From positions 1 through 64,000 of the forward strand of contig JAFADG010000012.1 of the NCBI GenBank assembly GCA_023425025.1: 64,000 nucleotides of DNA. Reading direction: 5' to 3'. Made by a program: the position numbers and the translations under genes. Numbering within the stretch: the first letter of the stretch is position 1; each line of letters opens with the position of its first letter. Shown here one piece after another: positions 50,106-59,041 of this stretch. A model generated the notes under the pieces. That model had not been told where the DNA came from and did no database searches. It saw only the letters and a program-made list of their open reading frames with translations. The DNA is from Bacillota bacterium (GTDB taxonomy: Bacteria > Bacillota > Clostridia > Christensenellales > Aristaeellaceae).

Positions 50106-50738
50106 ATGAAAAAGAAAATGGCAAGGCTCCTGCTCAAAATCGAGGCGGTTTTCCTTCGCCCGGAGGATCCCTTTACCTGGGCCAGCGGCATCAAATCGCC
50201 CATCTATTGCGACAACCGGCTGATTCTGTCCTATCCCGACGCCCGCAAGCAGGTGGAGGCCGGGCTGGCCTCGCTCATCGAAAAGCATTATCACGGCTGC
50301 GAGCTGGTGGCCGGCACCTCCACCGCCGGCATCCCCCACGCGGCGCTGGTGGCGGACATTCTGGACCTGCCCATGGCGTACGTCCGCGGCTCCGCCAAGG
50401 ACCATGGCCGCAACAACCGCATTGAGGGCAAGGTCACCCTGGGACAAAAGGTCGTGGTGGTGGAGGACCTGATATCCACCGCCGGGTCTGTGGTAGAGGT
50501 GGTGGAGGCCCTTCGGGAAGCGGGAGCCAACGTGCTTGGCATCGTGTCCATCTTCACCTACGGCATGCAAAAGGGTACCGACCGGCTGAAGGAAGCCGGA
50601 ATAGAAAATGTGTCCCTGACGAATTTCATGACCCTGGCCAAGGTGGCGGCGGAGGAAGGGTACATTTCCGAAAAGGACATCGCGCGGCTGGAGGCTTTCC
50701 AGAAGAATCCGTCGGACGAGAGCTGGATGGCTCAATAA
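50106..50738 (+). CDS. pyrE: Orotate phosphoribosyltransferase
   Basis: Joins orotate to PRPP. The 210-residue protein has FTWASGIKSPIYCDNR near the N terminus, AGTSTAGIPHA, and the PRPP motif VVVVEDLISTAGS. The ATG at 50106 suits the AAAGGATG site better than the ATG at 50097. Last gene of the cluster; a strong terminator follows at 50798. Confidence 0.95.
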   Translation: MKKKMARLLLKIEAVFLRPEDPFTWASGIKSPIYCDNRLILSYPDARKQVEAGLASLIEKHYHGCELVAGTSTAGIPHAALVADILDLPMAYVRGSAKDHGRNNRIEGKVTLGQKVVVVEDLISTAGSVVEVVEALREAGANVLGIVSIFTYGMQKGTDRLKEAGIENVSLTNFMTLAKVAAEEGYISEKDIARLEAFQKNPSDESWMAQ

Positions 50739-50797
50739 GCTGCATGCTCCCCCAAATGGTATTTTCCGGCGGAGATTCTGCTGCCGGACTGTACCGC

Positions 50798-50836
50798 AAA
50801 AGCCCGCAGGCTCCGTCAGAAAGCCTGCGGGCTTTT
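50798..50836 (+). terminator. Terminator of the pyrimidine cluster
   Basis: 12-bp stem AGCCCGCAGGCT / AGCCTGCGGGCT with A-run before and TTTT after. The gap to 51025 holds only this and the next promoter. Confidence 0.9.
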
Positions 50837-50967
50837 GTATTTTTCGTTACCCTTGCCATGTCAATGACAGTCAAGGAGAATCTTTTGGTTTTCTGATGGA
50901 ACCACCGAATTCATATTTCGGAAAAGATTGCTGATTCATACCATTTTGTCAGTTTGTTAATGTTTGG

Positions 50968-50996
50968 TTGACGCGGGCGGTGTTGTGCTTCATAAT
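50968..50996 (+). promoter_or_regulatory. Promoter of the ABC-F gene
   Basis: TTGACG (50968-50973), 17-base spacer, CATAAT (50991-50996), 30 bases before the start codon. The leader is too short for the attenuators seen before some ABC-F resistance genes. Confidence 0.65.
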
Positions 50997-51025
50997 GGGA
51001 TGATCAATTCCTATAGGTGGACGAT

Positions 51026-52909
51026 ATGGCCGACATCAACATCTCATCTGTCAGGAAATCCTTTGCGCAGGACCGCGTCGTGCTCAGCGGCGTGAGCTTT
51101 CAGGTGGACCGGGGCGAGCGCGTGGGGCTGCTTGGCGGCAACGGAGCGGGAAAAACGACGCTTTTGAAAATCATCACAGGCGAGCTTGCGCCCGACGCGG
51201 GCAGCGCCAGCGTCCTAAAGGGGCTTCGGCTGGGCTATGTGGCGCAGCTCAATGACTACACGCCGGGCACGATGTGTGAGGATGTGCTGCGCGCGGCGTT
51301 TTCCCGCGTGTTTTCGATCAGCGAGGAGATCGAAAAAATCCATGCGGGCATGGAGGCGGGCGACGCGGGACAGTATTCCAGGCTCATGGACGAGTACGTG
51401 TCCCTGGGCGGCTATGAATGGGAGACGGAGCTCAACAAGGTTGCCAACGGGCTCGGGATCGATGCCGAAATGCGCCGGCGTTCTTTCGATGATCTCTCCG
51501 GCGGGGAGCGCACCCGGGTCTGCCTGGCGCGGCTGATCCTTGAGAAGACGGACGTCCTTATCCTGGACGAACCGACGAACCATCTGGACACGCGCTCCAT
51601 GGAATGGCTGGAGGATTACCTGTTAAGCTACAAGGGCACCGTGCTTGTCGTCTCCCACGACCGGTACTTTCTGGACGCGGTGGTCACGCGGATTGTGGAG
51701 CTGGAAGATGGAAAGCCGAACCTTTACGGCGGTAACTATACCTTTTATGCGCAGGAGAAGGAGCTGCGGTACCGGCAGCAGCTGATGCGCTATCAGCGGG
51801 AGCAGGCAAAGGTCAAGCAGCTGGAGTTCCAGGTGCAAAGACTCAAGGCCTGGGGCTCGGTCTACGATAACCCCGCGCTCCACAAAAAGGCGCGGGCCAT
51901 GGAAAAGCGCATCGAACGCGTGCAGGAGACCGACCGGCCAACGAGGCAGTCGCGCATGGAGATAGGGTTTCACTCCGACCCGTTCCGGGCGGACAGGGTG
52001 CTTTGGACGGAGAATCTCACAAAGGCCTTCGGCGAAAAGACGCTGTTTTCCGGCGTGAACATTACAATGCGCGGGGGCGGCGAACGAATCGCGCTGCTGG
52101 GGCCCAACGGCTGCGGCAAGACCACCTTTTTGAAGATGCTGATGGGGCTTGAGGCACCGGATATGGGCGAAACGCGCTTCGGACCGTCCGTCCGCTTTGC
52201 GTATCTTCCGCAGGTGGTGACATTTGCGCATCCGGAACGTACGCTCTATGACACGCTTCTGTACGAGACCAGCTGCAAGCCCCAGGAAGCCCGCGACCGG
52301 CTCGGCGCCTTCCGGTTCCGGGGGGAGGATCAGTTCAAAACCATTTCGCAGCTTTCCGGCGGCGAGCGCGCGCGGCTGCAATTATGCCTGATCATGATGT
52401 CGCGGGCGAACCTCCTAATCCTTGACGAGCCGACGAACCACCTTGACCTTGCCTCAAGGGAGTGGATCGAGGAAGCGGTGGCGGAGTTTGAGGGAGCGCT
52501 TCTGTTTGTCTCCCATGACAGGTACTTTATCCGCAGGTTCGCCGACCGCGTGTGGGAGATCGAGGATGGGTCTTTCCGCGACTGGCCGTGCGATTACGAG
52601 CGGTACAAAAAGCTCAAGACAATGGAGCAGGCTGCGCCGCCGCCCGAGAAAGAGAAGCCGCCAAAGCCCGCCGCCCGGCCGTCCGGGCGCGACCCTAAGG
52701 CGGAGCGCAAACTGCATGCGCTGGAGCGGGACATCGCCAGGACGGAGGAAAAGCTTGCCGGCTTTGACAAAAGGGTGGAGGAGTGCGCCAGCGATTATAT
52801 ACAGTTGAGCGAGGTGCTTTCAGAGAAGTCGGCCCTCGAAAAAGAGCTTCAAGGCATGTATGAACAGTGGGAGGCCGCCGCGGCGGCGCTGGAGGGTAAT
52901 CAGGAGTAG
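51026..52909 (+). CDS. ABC-F family ribosome-associated ATPase
   Basis: A 627-residue soluble protein with two ABC domains: Walker A GGNGAGKTT and LSGGERTRV in the first, GPNGCGKTT and LSGGERARL in the second. Between them is the ABC-F linker helix pair (about residues 240-310; KKARAMEKRIERVQE). The C terminus has a Pro/Lys-rich hinge and a coiled coil. It has no membrane part and should act on the ribosome, as translation factors or antibiotic-protection proteins do. It resembles YdiF/YfmR-type members. Start ATG 51026 after AGGTGG. Confidence 0.9.
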   Translation: MADINISSVRKSFAQDRVVLSGVSFQVDRGERVGLLGGNGAGKTTLLKIITGELAPDAGSASVLKGLRLGYVAQLNDYTPGTMCEDVLRAAFSRVFSISEEIEKIHAGMEAGDAGQYSRLMDEYVSLGGYEWETELNKVANGLGIDAEMRRRSFDDLSGGERTRVCLARLILEKTDVLILDEPTNHLDTRSMEWLEDYLLSYKGTVLVVSHDRYFLDAVVTRIVELEDGKPNLYGGNYTFYAQEKELRYRQQLMRYQREQAKVKQLEFQVQRLKAWGSVYDNPALHKKARAMEKRIERVQETDRPTRQSRMEIGFHSDPFRADRVLWTENLTKAFGEKTLFSGVNITMRGGGERIALLGPNGCGKTTFLKMLMGLEAPDMGETRFGPSVRFAYLPQVVTFAHPERTLYDTLLYETSCKPQEARDRLGAFRFRGEDQFKTISQLSGGERARLQLCLIMMSRANLLILDEPTNHLDLASREWIEEAVAEFEGALLFVSHDRYFIRRFADRVWEIEDGSFRDWPCDYERYKKLKTMEQAAPPPEKEKPPKPAARPSGRDPKAERKLHALERDIARTEEKLAGFDKRVEECASDYIQLSEVLSEKSALEKELQGMYEQWEAAAAALEGNQE

Positions 52910-53071
52910 GGTGCGTTCAAAAGCTTTCGATTCACAAAAGCAGAAGGATCGTTCGGACAGCTCCGCCGATTTTTTGAAAGATTGTGCCCGGCAGACAGTA
53001 CGCTGCCGGGTGTTTTTGTGCGTAAACTCCCTGCCTTTTGGGGAAAATGTGTTGGCAGAGGAGGATGTTCT

Positions 53072-54517
53072 ATGAAAAATGTGGGGCACAAAAAGGGGTT
53101 AAAGCCGGCAGCCGTTTGCGCTGTCATGCTGGCGGGGCTTTTGCTGCTTGCAGGCTGCGGACCAAACAGCGCTTCGCGCTATGCCTACGCCCAGGATTGC
53201 CTGGCCTATGGGGAGTATGAGGCGGCACGCAGCGAGTTCCAAATGCTGGGTGAATACCAGGATTCCGCCAAGTTCGTACTGTACGTATCCGCGCTGATAG
53301 CCATGAATGAGGGGAATTTTGACCTGGCCCAAACGGACTTTGAAAACCTTGGCGATTTCAAAAGCAGTGCGTTGTATCTGCGCTATGCCGGGGCGCGCCT
53401 GCTTGAGCAGCAGGAGGATTATCCCGGCGCACAGGCGGCGTACGGAGCCCTGGGCTCCTTCCGCGACAGCGTAAAGCGCCTGGATGCCTGCACGGCCGCG
53501 ATCCCCCAAAAGGCGTATGAGGCGGCGCAGGCGCTTTTCACCCAGGGGGAATACCAGCAGGCGATGGATGCCTTCCTGGCCCTTGGCAGCTACAGCGACA
53601 GCCGTCAAAAGGCGGAGGCATGCCAGCAGGCCATGCTCTCCCAGAAGTATCAGTCGGGGCAGGGGCTGCTGAAAGCCAAGGATTATCATGGCGCGCTGGA
53701 GGTATTCGCGGCCCTGGGAAGCTACCGGGACAGCGCCATGCTGGCCGACAGCTGCCGCCAGTCCCTGTACCAGGCGGCGGACGCAAAGCAGAAAGAGGGC
53801 GGCTTCCAGAAGGTGCAGGAGGCCATTGCCCTGTATGAATCGCTGGAGACGTATGCCGACGCTTCCCGCCGGGCGCAGGAGCTAAAAGACAGGTATGAAA
53901 TCAACCTGCGCCTGCGCGGCTATCAGGAGGGCTGGCAGTATGTGGCCCTGGGCGCCTATCCCCAGGAGACCACGGGCGGCAAGACGCCCATTCTCTGGCG
54001 GGTGCTGTCGGTGGAAAACGGAACCGCGCTGCTCATTGCCGACAAGATCCTGGACGCGGCCGCCGCGGAAACGGGCACAGCCTTCAAGGGCTTTTCAGGC
54101 AGCAGCCTGCAAACCTTTTTGAACGGCGCGTTTGTCACTGAAGCCTTTACCACCGCGGAGCAGGCGGCTCTTGTTTCCTTTGGAGCGCTGGGCAAGGCGT
54201 ACCTTTTGAGCAAGGAAGAAGTGCAAAATCCCGTTCTCGGGTTCACGTCGGATGCCGCGCGCCAGGCAAAGGGCACGGCGTATGCCTTGGCAAAAGGCCT
54301 GCACGCTTCCTCCGCCGGCGACGGCTGGTGGTGGCTCTCGAGTGCCGGCACCAGCGAGAGCAACCAGGCCATCGTATACTACAACGGCGTGGTATACAGC
54401 CCAGGCCTGCGCTATGACGATGCCCAAACCGGCGTGCGCCCGGCCATCCGTGTGAAGCTGGATACGCTGTTCTTCGCAAAGGGCACGGGCACGGCGGAGG
54501 ATCCTTTCCGGGAGTAG
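53072..54517 (+). CDS. Lipoprotein with tandem TPR-like repeats and a DUF6273-like C-terminal domain
   Basis: A 481-residue protein. The lipobox is LAGC with Cys29, so it is anchored outside the membrane. Residues about 35-290 hold at least six repeats of a roughly 35-residue unit with the pattern A..LF..G.Y..A...F..LG.Y.DS...A..C, for example EYQQAMDAFLALGSYSDS and DYHGALEVFAALGSYRDS. The C-terminal 180 residues (WRVLSVENGTALLIADK, WWWLSSAGTSESNQAIVYYNGVVY, GVRPAIRVKLD) look like the DUF6273 domain of Clostridial surface proteins. ATG 53072 follows AGAGGAGG. Function unknown. Confidence 0.8.
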   Translation: MKNVGHKKGLKPAAVCAVMLAGLLLLAGCGPNSASRYAYAQDCLAYGEYEAARSEFQMLGEYQDSAKFVLYVSALIAMNEGNFDLAQTDFENLGDFKSSALYLRYAGARLLEQQEDYPGAQAAYGALGSFRDSVKRLDACTAAIPQKAYEAAQALFTQGEYQQAMDAFLALGSYSDSRQKAEACQQAMLSQKYQSGQGLLKAKDYHGALEVFAALGSYRDSAMLADSCRQSLYQAADAKQKEGGFQKVQEAIALYESLETYADASRRAQELKDRYEINLRLRGYQEGWQYVALGAYPQETTGGKTPILWRVLSVENGTALLIADKILDAAAAETGTAFKGFSGSSLQTFLNGAFVTEAFTTAEQAALVSFGALGKAYLLSKEEVQNPVLGFTSDAARQAKGTAYALAKGLHASSAGDGWWWLSSAGTSESNQAIVYYNGVVYSPGLRYDDAQTGVRPAIRVKLDTLFFAKGTGTAEDPFRE

Positions 54518-54521
54518 CAGG

Positions 54522-54574
54522 CAGGGGGCGCCGCCCCCTGCACCCCTGTTCAAGGGACAATATCCCTTGAACAG
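54522..54574. repeat. Two adjacent hairpins, family A-like
   Basis: CAGGGGGC/GCCCCCTG (54522-54540) and CTGTTCAAGGGA / TCCCTTGAACAG (54546-54574, 12-bp stem, 5-base loop), just past the lipoprotein stop. The AAGGGA...TCCCTT core is like the CCAAAGGGA copies. Confidence 0.6.
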
Positions 54575-54598
54575 CCCGGTTCTTTTCACTAATCATAC

Positions 54599-54643
54599 AG
54601 CTGCCGTACACGCCAAGCCATTGGTGCAAGCGCGGCAGCTTTT
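54599..54643 (+). terminator. Possible terminator before the MATE gene
   Basis: AGCTGCCG / CGGCAGCT 8-bp stem with a 26-base loop, followed by TTTT-like sequence. Confidence 0.5.
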
Positions 54644-54762
54644 GCTTACAAAAAAAGTATGACCAATTGGTTTATTGCACACTTTTCCCATGTGTACATC
54701 AGGAGCCGTGCCGTGATATAATAAGTATTCCGGGGTTTACAAACCCTGTCAGGAGGTTCAGT

Positions 54763-56196
54763 ATGCAGGGCGTCGGCCGGTTCAGAAAGACATTCATCGG
54801 TGACAAAAAGTTCTATCGGGCGGTATTTGCCATCATCGTTCCCGTGATCATCCAAAACAGCATTTCCAACTTTGTGAATCTGCTGGACAACATCATGGTC
54901 GGGCAGCTGGGCACAGCGCAGATGTCGGGCGTCGCCATCGCCAACAATTTGCTGTTTGTGTTCAACCTGTGCGTGTTTGGCGGCCTGGCCGGGCCCGGCA
55001 TCTTCGGGGCGCAGTTTTTCGGCGCGAAAGACTTGGAAGGCTTCCGTAATACCTTTCGCATCAAGCTTTGGATGGGCGCTTGCATTTTTCTGGCTGCTGT
55101 GGGGATATTCGTTGCATTGGGAGACCGGCTTATTTTGCTGTACCTGACTGGGGAGGGCGACCCGGCCACCGCGCGGGATATGCTGGTGCATGGCAGGGAG
55201 TATTTGATCATTATGCTGGCAGGGCTTTTGCCCTTTACACTGACCCAGGCCTATTCCGGTTCTCTGCGGGAGGCGGGGGAAACGGTACTGCCCATGACGG
55301 CCAGCATTGCGGCGGTGCTCACGAACCTGTGCGGCAACTGGCTGCTGATATTCGGTAACCTGGGCTTTCCCAACCTGGGAGTGGCCGGCGCGGCCATCTC
55401 CACAGTGATTTCGCGCTTTGTGGAGCTGGCCATCGTCGTCATTGGCACGCACAGGAATATAAGATACAGCTTTATGCGCGGCGTGTACCGCACTTTGCTG
55501 GTGCCCGCAAAGCTGCTTCGCGCGGTGCTTCGAAAGGGTTTGCCGCTGCTTGTCAACGAGGCATTCTGGTCTATGGGTGTGACAACCCTGATGCAGATCT
55601 ACTCCGTCCGGGGCTTGATGATTCTGGGCGGCATGAGCATTGCAAGTACGATTGGCAACCTGTTCAATGTGGTGTTTATCTCCATGGGCAGCGCGGTGGC
55701 GATTATGATCGGGCAGGCATTGGGCGCCAACGACATGCAGCGCGCCAAGGGAGACGTATGGAAGCTGATGGGCTTTTCCATTTTCAGCTGCCTGATCGTT
55801 GGCGGGGTGATGGCCAGCCTGTCCTCCTTTTTTCCGCTGCTGTACAACGTGGAGGACGGTGTGCGGATACTGGCCGCCCGCTTTATCCTGACCGCCGCCT
55901 GCATGATGCCCATCAACTCCATTGCCCATTGCAGCTATTTTACCCTGCGCTCCGGCGGATCCACCATTGTCACATTTCTGTTTGACTGCGTGTTTTCCTG
56001 GTGCGTTCATATCCCCTTTGCGCTCTTGCTGGTGCATATGACGAGCATGGATATCCTGCTGCTCTATCCCATTTGTCAAGGCATCGAGGTATTGAAAAGC
56101 ATGATCGGTGTGCTTCTGGTAAAGAACGGCACATGGCTCAGGAACATTGTTTCCAACCATCGGGAGCCAACGCAGGCGGCGGTCCAGGAAGGATAA
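54763..56196 (+). CDS. MATE-family multidrug efflux transporter
   Basis: A 477-residue antiporter with about twelve membrane helices in two homologous halves (VPVIIQNSISNFVNLLDNIMVGQLG in the first; KGLPLLVNEAFWSMGVTTLMQ in the second), driven by H+ or Na+. The long frame begins at 54667, but AGGAGG sets the ATG at 54763. A TATAAT at 54717-54722 is the likely -10, with a poor -35. Substrates unknown. Confidence 0.9.
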   Translation: MQGVGRFRKTFIGDKKFYRAVFAIIVPVIIQNSISNFVNLLDNIMVGQLGTAQMSGVAIANNLLFVFNLCVFGGLAGPGIFGAQFFGAKDLEGFRNTFRIKLWMGACIFLAAVGIFVALGDRLILLYLTGEGDPATARDMLVHGREYLIIMLAGLLPFTLTQAYSGSLREAGETVLPMTASIAAVLTNLCGNWLLIFGNLGFPNLGVAGAAISTVISRFVELAIVVIGTHRNIRYSFMRGVYRTLLVPAKLLRAVLRKGLPLLVNEAFWSMGVTTLMQIYSVRGLMILGGMSIASTIGNLFNVVFISMGSAVAIMIGQALGANDMQRAKGDVWKLMGFSIFSCLIVGGVMASLSSFFPLLYNVEDGVRILAARFILTAACMMPINSIAHCSYFTLRSGGSTIVTFLFDCVFSWCVHIPFALLLVHMTSMDILLLYPICQGIEVLKSMIGVLLVKNGTWLRNIVSNHREPTQAAVQEG

Positions 56197-56219
56197 TCAG
56201 GGTTATTGCGCAAAAAAGA

Positions 56220-56259
56220 GGCTGTTCTGAAGGTGAAGTTCAGAACAGCCCTTGTTTTA
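56220..56259. terminator. Terminator between MATE and tdk
   Basis: 12-bp stem GGCTGTTCTGAA / TTCAGAACAGCC, 7-base loop, then CTTGTTTTA; A-rich on the other side, so it can serve both converging genes. Confidence 0.8.
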
Positions 56260-56265
56260 TTGCTG

Positions 56266-56844
56266 TCAATCTTCCATGTTCAAATTCTTGTACGGCCCCA
56301 GCTCGCCCCGCTGCCAGTGCCGGCGGCACAGGCTGACGTAGCGGTTGTCCCCGCCCAGTACGATCTGTTCGCCGTGCTTGACCACTTGGCCGTCGTACAC
56401 GCGCGCGTTGCAGGTGGCCTTTTTGCCGCACCAGCAGATGGTTTTTACTTCCTCAATCGTATCCGCCCAGGCCAAAAGCCACCGGCTGCCCTCAAACAGG
56501 TTGCCTTGAAAATCCGCCCGCAGACCGTAGGCAATGACAGGTATGTTCTCTTCATCCACCAGGCGCACCAGGGTCTCCACCTGGGATTTCGTCAGGAACT
56601 GCGCCTCGTCTACGATCACGCAGTCATATTCATGAATGGGCAGGCTATCGATTTCTTCCATGAAGTTGCACTCGGTGGTAAGGCCTGACCGGGAGCGCAG
56701 GGTGCGCTCACCGTCCCTGTTGTCCAGTTGGGGCTTGACCATCAGCACCTTTTGGTTGCGTTCATGATAGTTGTGCTGTACCATGATGGCGTTGGCCGTT
56801 TTGCTGGAACCCATGGCGCCGTACCGGAAATAGAGCTTTGCCAT
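56266..56844 (-). CDS. tdk: Thymidine kinase, type II
   Basis: Phosphorylates thymidine for salvage. The 192-residue enzyme has the P-loop YGAMGSSKT (8-16), the DEAQF motif VIVDEAQFL, the lasso region YGLRADFQG, and paired cysteines for zinc (CWCG...C...C). The ATG at 56844 lies 8 bases after AAGGA; an ATG at 56853 is less well placed. Confidence 0.95.
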   Translation of the reverse strand: MAKLYFRYGAMGSSKTANAIMVQHNYHERNQKVLMVKPQLDNRDGERTLRSRSGLTTECNFMEEIDSLPIHEYDCVIVDEAQFLTKSQVETLVRLVDEENIPVIAYGLRADFQGNLFEGSRWLLAWADTIEEVKTICWCGKKATCNARVYDGQVVKHGEQIVLGGDNRYVSLCRRHWQRGELGPYKNLNMED

Positions 56845-56869
56845 ACCGATCATCCTTTTTCATAAAAAA

Positions 56870-57796
56870 TCAAATGTAATACAGCTGTCCAAGAACCCGC
56901 ATAAACCCTTTTTTCAAATATCCGTAGCGTAAAAGCATCAGCATGCGCAGCGGCTTTTTGTGCATGGAAAGGTGGGCATACCGGTAAACGGCGTGCCAGG
57001 CGCTTTCGGGAAGAAGCTCCTCGTATACCGTGCAAAAGGCCTTTGCCTGAGCCATGGTATCCAGTATGCGCTGCCGGAAGCCGCCGTCACCGCCGGCGGC
57101 CTTTTTCATATCCCGCACGGGATCAAAGCCTGATGCGCCCAGTTGGTTGTTTCCATGCTGGCGGTAGCGGATCAGGGGCTCGTCCACCGGCAGGATATGG
57201 CCCATGGATGCGGCAATCAGCGCCGCCCACCAGTCATGCATCAGCATGCCGCCGGCCGGAGCCTTTTTCAGCAGCTCTTTTAATGCCCTGTTGATGAAAA
57301 CCGTGCAGCCGGTGACGCTGTTTTGCACCAGCAGCCGGTTTACTGCCGGCGAGGGGTCCAGGTTTTGATAACGCCAGAAGGAGGGGGCGATGGGGCCAAG
57401 CGACGCATCCACAACGCTCAAATCCGTGTGCACAAGCAAGGGACAGTCCTTGCCGAAGCGTTCTTCCCCTGCCCGCATGCGGTTAAGGCTTTTTTGTATT
57501 TTTCCGGGCTCCCACACGTCGTCCTGATCGCAAAAAAAGGTGTACTCCGCGTCGCTTTTAATAAGCAGGCTCATAAAGTTGCCCTTGGCGCTTTTTTCAT
57601 GTGCCGGGCCTTCGGTCAGGCGAATCACATTGGGATGGGCCTGGGCATAGGCCGAAAGGATGGCCGGGGTATCGTCCGCGGAGCCGTCGTCCTGGACGAG
57701 CACCCGGGCGTCCTCCGGTATGGCGTGCAGCAGGGAATCCAGCTGCTCCCTTAAAAAACGGCCGCCGTTAAAGGTGGCCAGCAAAATGTCGATCAT
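56870..57796 (-). CDS. Family 2 glycosyltransferase (rhamnosyltransferase-like)
   Basis: A 308-residue GT-A enzyme that moves a sugar to an envelope or surface polysaccharide. It has DILLATFNGGRFLREQLDSLL at the N terminus, the QDDGSADDT and FCDQDDVW motifs (metal and nucleotide-sugar sites), and the catalytic region HDWWAALIAA. The -10 element overlaps the first possible ATG (57823), so ATG 57796, after AAGGA, is used. It stands alone, without other polysaccharide genes. Confidence 0.87.
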   Translation of the reverse strand: MIDILLATFNGGRFLREQLDSLLHAIPEDARVLVQDDGSADDTPAILSAYAQAHPNVIRLTEGPAHEKSAKGNFMSLLIKSDAEYTFFCDQDDVWEPGKIQKSLNRMRAGEERFGKDCPLLVHTDLSVVDASLGPIAPSFWRYQNLDPSPAVNRLLVQNSVTGCTVFINRALKELLKKAPAGGMLMHDWWAALIAASMGHILPVDEPLIRYRQHGNNQLGASGFDPVRDMKKAAGGDGGFRQRILDTMAQAKAFCTVYEELLPESAWHAVYRYAHLSMHKKPLRMLMLLRYGYLKKGFMRVLGQLYYI

Positions 57797-57821
57797 GGCG
57801 CCATCCTTGTGCTTTTTTGTC

Positions 57822-57851
57822 ATTATAGCACGGTTCGCGCTTTTCTGGCAA
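57822..57851 (-). promoter_or_regulatory. Promoter of the glycosyltransferase gene
   Basis: On the minus strand TTGCCA (57846-57851), 18-base spacer, TATAAT (57822-57827) with extended TGC. Confidence 0.65.
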
Positions 57852-57885
57852 CGCGGACAAAACGGCGGACGGCAGCCTGTTGCGA

Positions 57886-57914
57886 TTGTTACACGTCTTT
57901 TTTTGTGATAAAAT
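57886..57914 (+). promoter_or_regulatory. Promoter of mntP
   Basis: TTGTTA (57886-57891), 17-base spacer, TAAAAT (57909-57914). The leader is under 45 bases, too short for a yybP-ykoY manganese riboswitch. Confidence 0.6.
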
Positions 57915-57959
57915 GCATATAACCCTTCCTAGGCAAGCGCCGGCAAAGGGGGGAAGGGC

Positions 57960-58529
57960 ATGGACGGCTTGGAGCTTATGGTAACGGCGCTGGCGGTTTC
58001 GCTGGATGCGTTGGCTGTCGCTGCGGCCACGGGGGCCATGCTGCAAAGGCCCGGCATAAAAAACGCGCTGAAGGTGGGCCTTTGCTTTGGGCTTTTCCAG
58101 GCGCTGATGCCGGCCATCGGCTTGTGGGCGGGCCGGGGCGTACGTTTCTGCCTGCTGGCGCTGGACCATTGGGCGGCCTTCGGGCTGTTGTTTATCACCG
58201 GCTCCCGGATGATCTGGGACGAGCTGAAGAAATGCCCGGAAGAAGATTGCCCCGGCGACCCCATGCACTTTGGCCGGTTGATGATGTTGGGCGCGGCCAC
58301 CAGCATGGACGCGCTGGCCGTGGGCGTATCCCTGGCCGTATCCGGCGGATATATGGTACACCACGGGCTGGTGATCGGCTTGACCACCTTTTTTATCTGC
58401 ACCGCCGGTGTTCTTGCGGGCGGCAAAATGAAGAAGCTGCTTCACAGGCGGGCCGGCATCGCGGGCGGCGCCATGCTGCTTTTGATCGGCCTCAAAATAT
58501 TGATAGAGCACTTATTGAAGGGGACATAG
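57960..58529 (+). CDS. mntP: Manganese efflux pump MntP
   Basis: Exports Mn2+. The 189-residue protein has six helices in two halves, each with the DUF204 metal motif: ALAVSLDALAVAAATG and GAATSMDALAVGVSLAVSG. Length and motifs match MntP. The next gene starts 2 bases after its stop, so mntP, the cysteine-cluster protein and the methyltransferase form one coupled operon. Confidence 0.92.
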   Translation: MDGLELMVTALAVSLDALAVAAATGAMLQRPGIKNALKVGLCFGLFQALMPAIGLWAGRGVRFCLLALDHWAAFGLLFITGSRMIWDELKKCPEEDCPGDPMHFGRLMMLGAATSMDALAVGVSLAVSGGYMVHHGLVIGLTTFFICTAGVLAGGKMKKLLHRRAGIAGGAMLLLIGLKILIEHLLKGT

Positions 58530-58531
58530 AT

Positions 58532-59041
58532 TTGGATGCGTTGGATGCGGCCCGGGCTTATTTGGAGCATGTGACCCCGCTGAACCTGGATTGCGGCAGG
58601 CGCTGCGGCGCGGCCTGCTGCCAGGGCGGCGAGGAGGACGGGATGCTGCTGTTCCCCGGCGAAGAAAGGTATTATGAAAACGTAACCTGGGCAAAGCTTT
58701 TGCCTGATCCGTTGGGGTTACGGCTTGTTTGCCGCGGGGAGTGCCCCCGGGAAAACAGGCCCCTGTCCTGCCGCATATTTCCCCTTGCGATACGGGCAAA
58801 AAGGCAGGAGGATGGGACCCAAAAAGCGAACATATCCATGGATGTCAGGGCCTGGCCGGTATGCCCGCTGATGCAAAGCGGCAGGAGAGGCCTGAAGACG
58901 GAATTTGTACATGCGGTAAAGGCGGCGGCCGGGCTGCTGATAAAAGAGGACAAGCACTTTGCCTTTCTTTTACAGCTGGACGAAGCGCTTGCGGCATACG
59001 AACAAATGAAAGAATCATTCCTTTTGGGGAGGGATGGATGA
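58532..59041 (+). CDS. Cysteine-cluster protein (YkgJ-like)
   Basis: A 169-residue protein with many conserved cysteines: DCGRRCGAACCQGGEEDG near residues 18-35, then CRGECPRE and SCRIFPL, and VCPLM. This is the pattern of YkgJ-like proteins that probably bind zinc or an Fe-S cluster. The start is TTG 58532 with AAGGGGA upstream; no ATG is available. The stop overlaps the methyltransferase start. Role unknown. Confidence 0.78.
   Translation: MDALDAARAYLEHVTPLNLDCGRRCGAACCQGGEEDGMLLFPGEERYYENVTWAKLLPDPLGLRLVCRGECPRENRPLSCRIFPLAIRAKRQEDGTQKANISMDVRAWPVCPLMQSGRRGLKTEFVHAVKAAAGLLIKEDKHFAFLLQLDEALAAYEQMKESFLLGRDG

Noticed and set aside
54646..56160. 504-codon minus-strand frame opposite the MATE gene
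   Set aside because: The product is a His/Gln/Asn-rich low-complexity string with no ribosome site; the MATE protein on the other strand is unmistakable.
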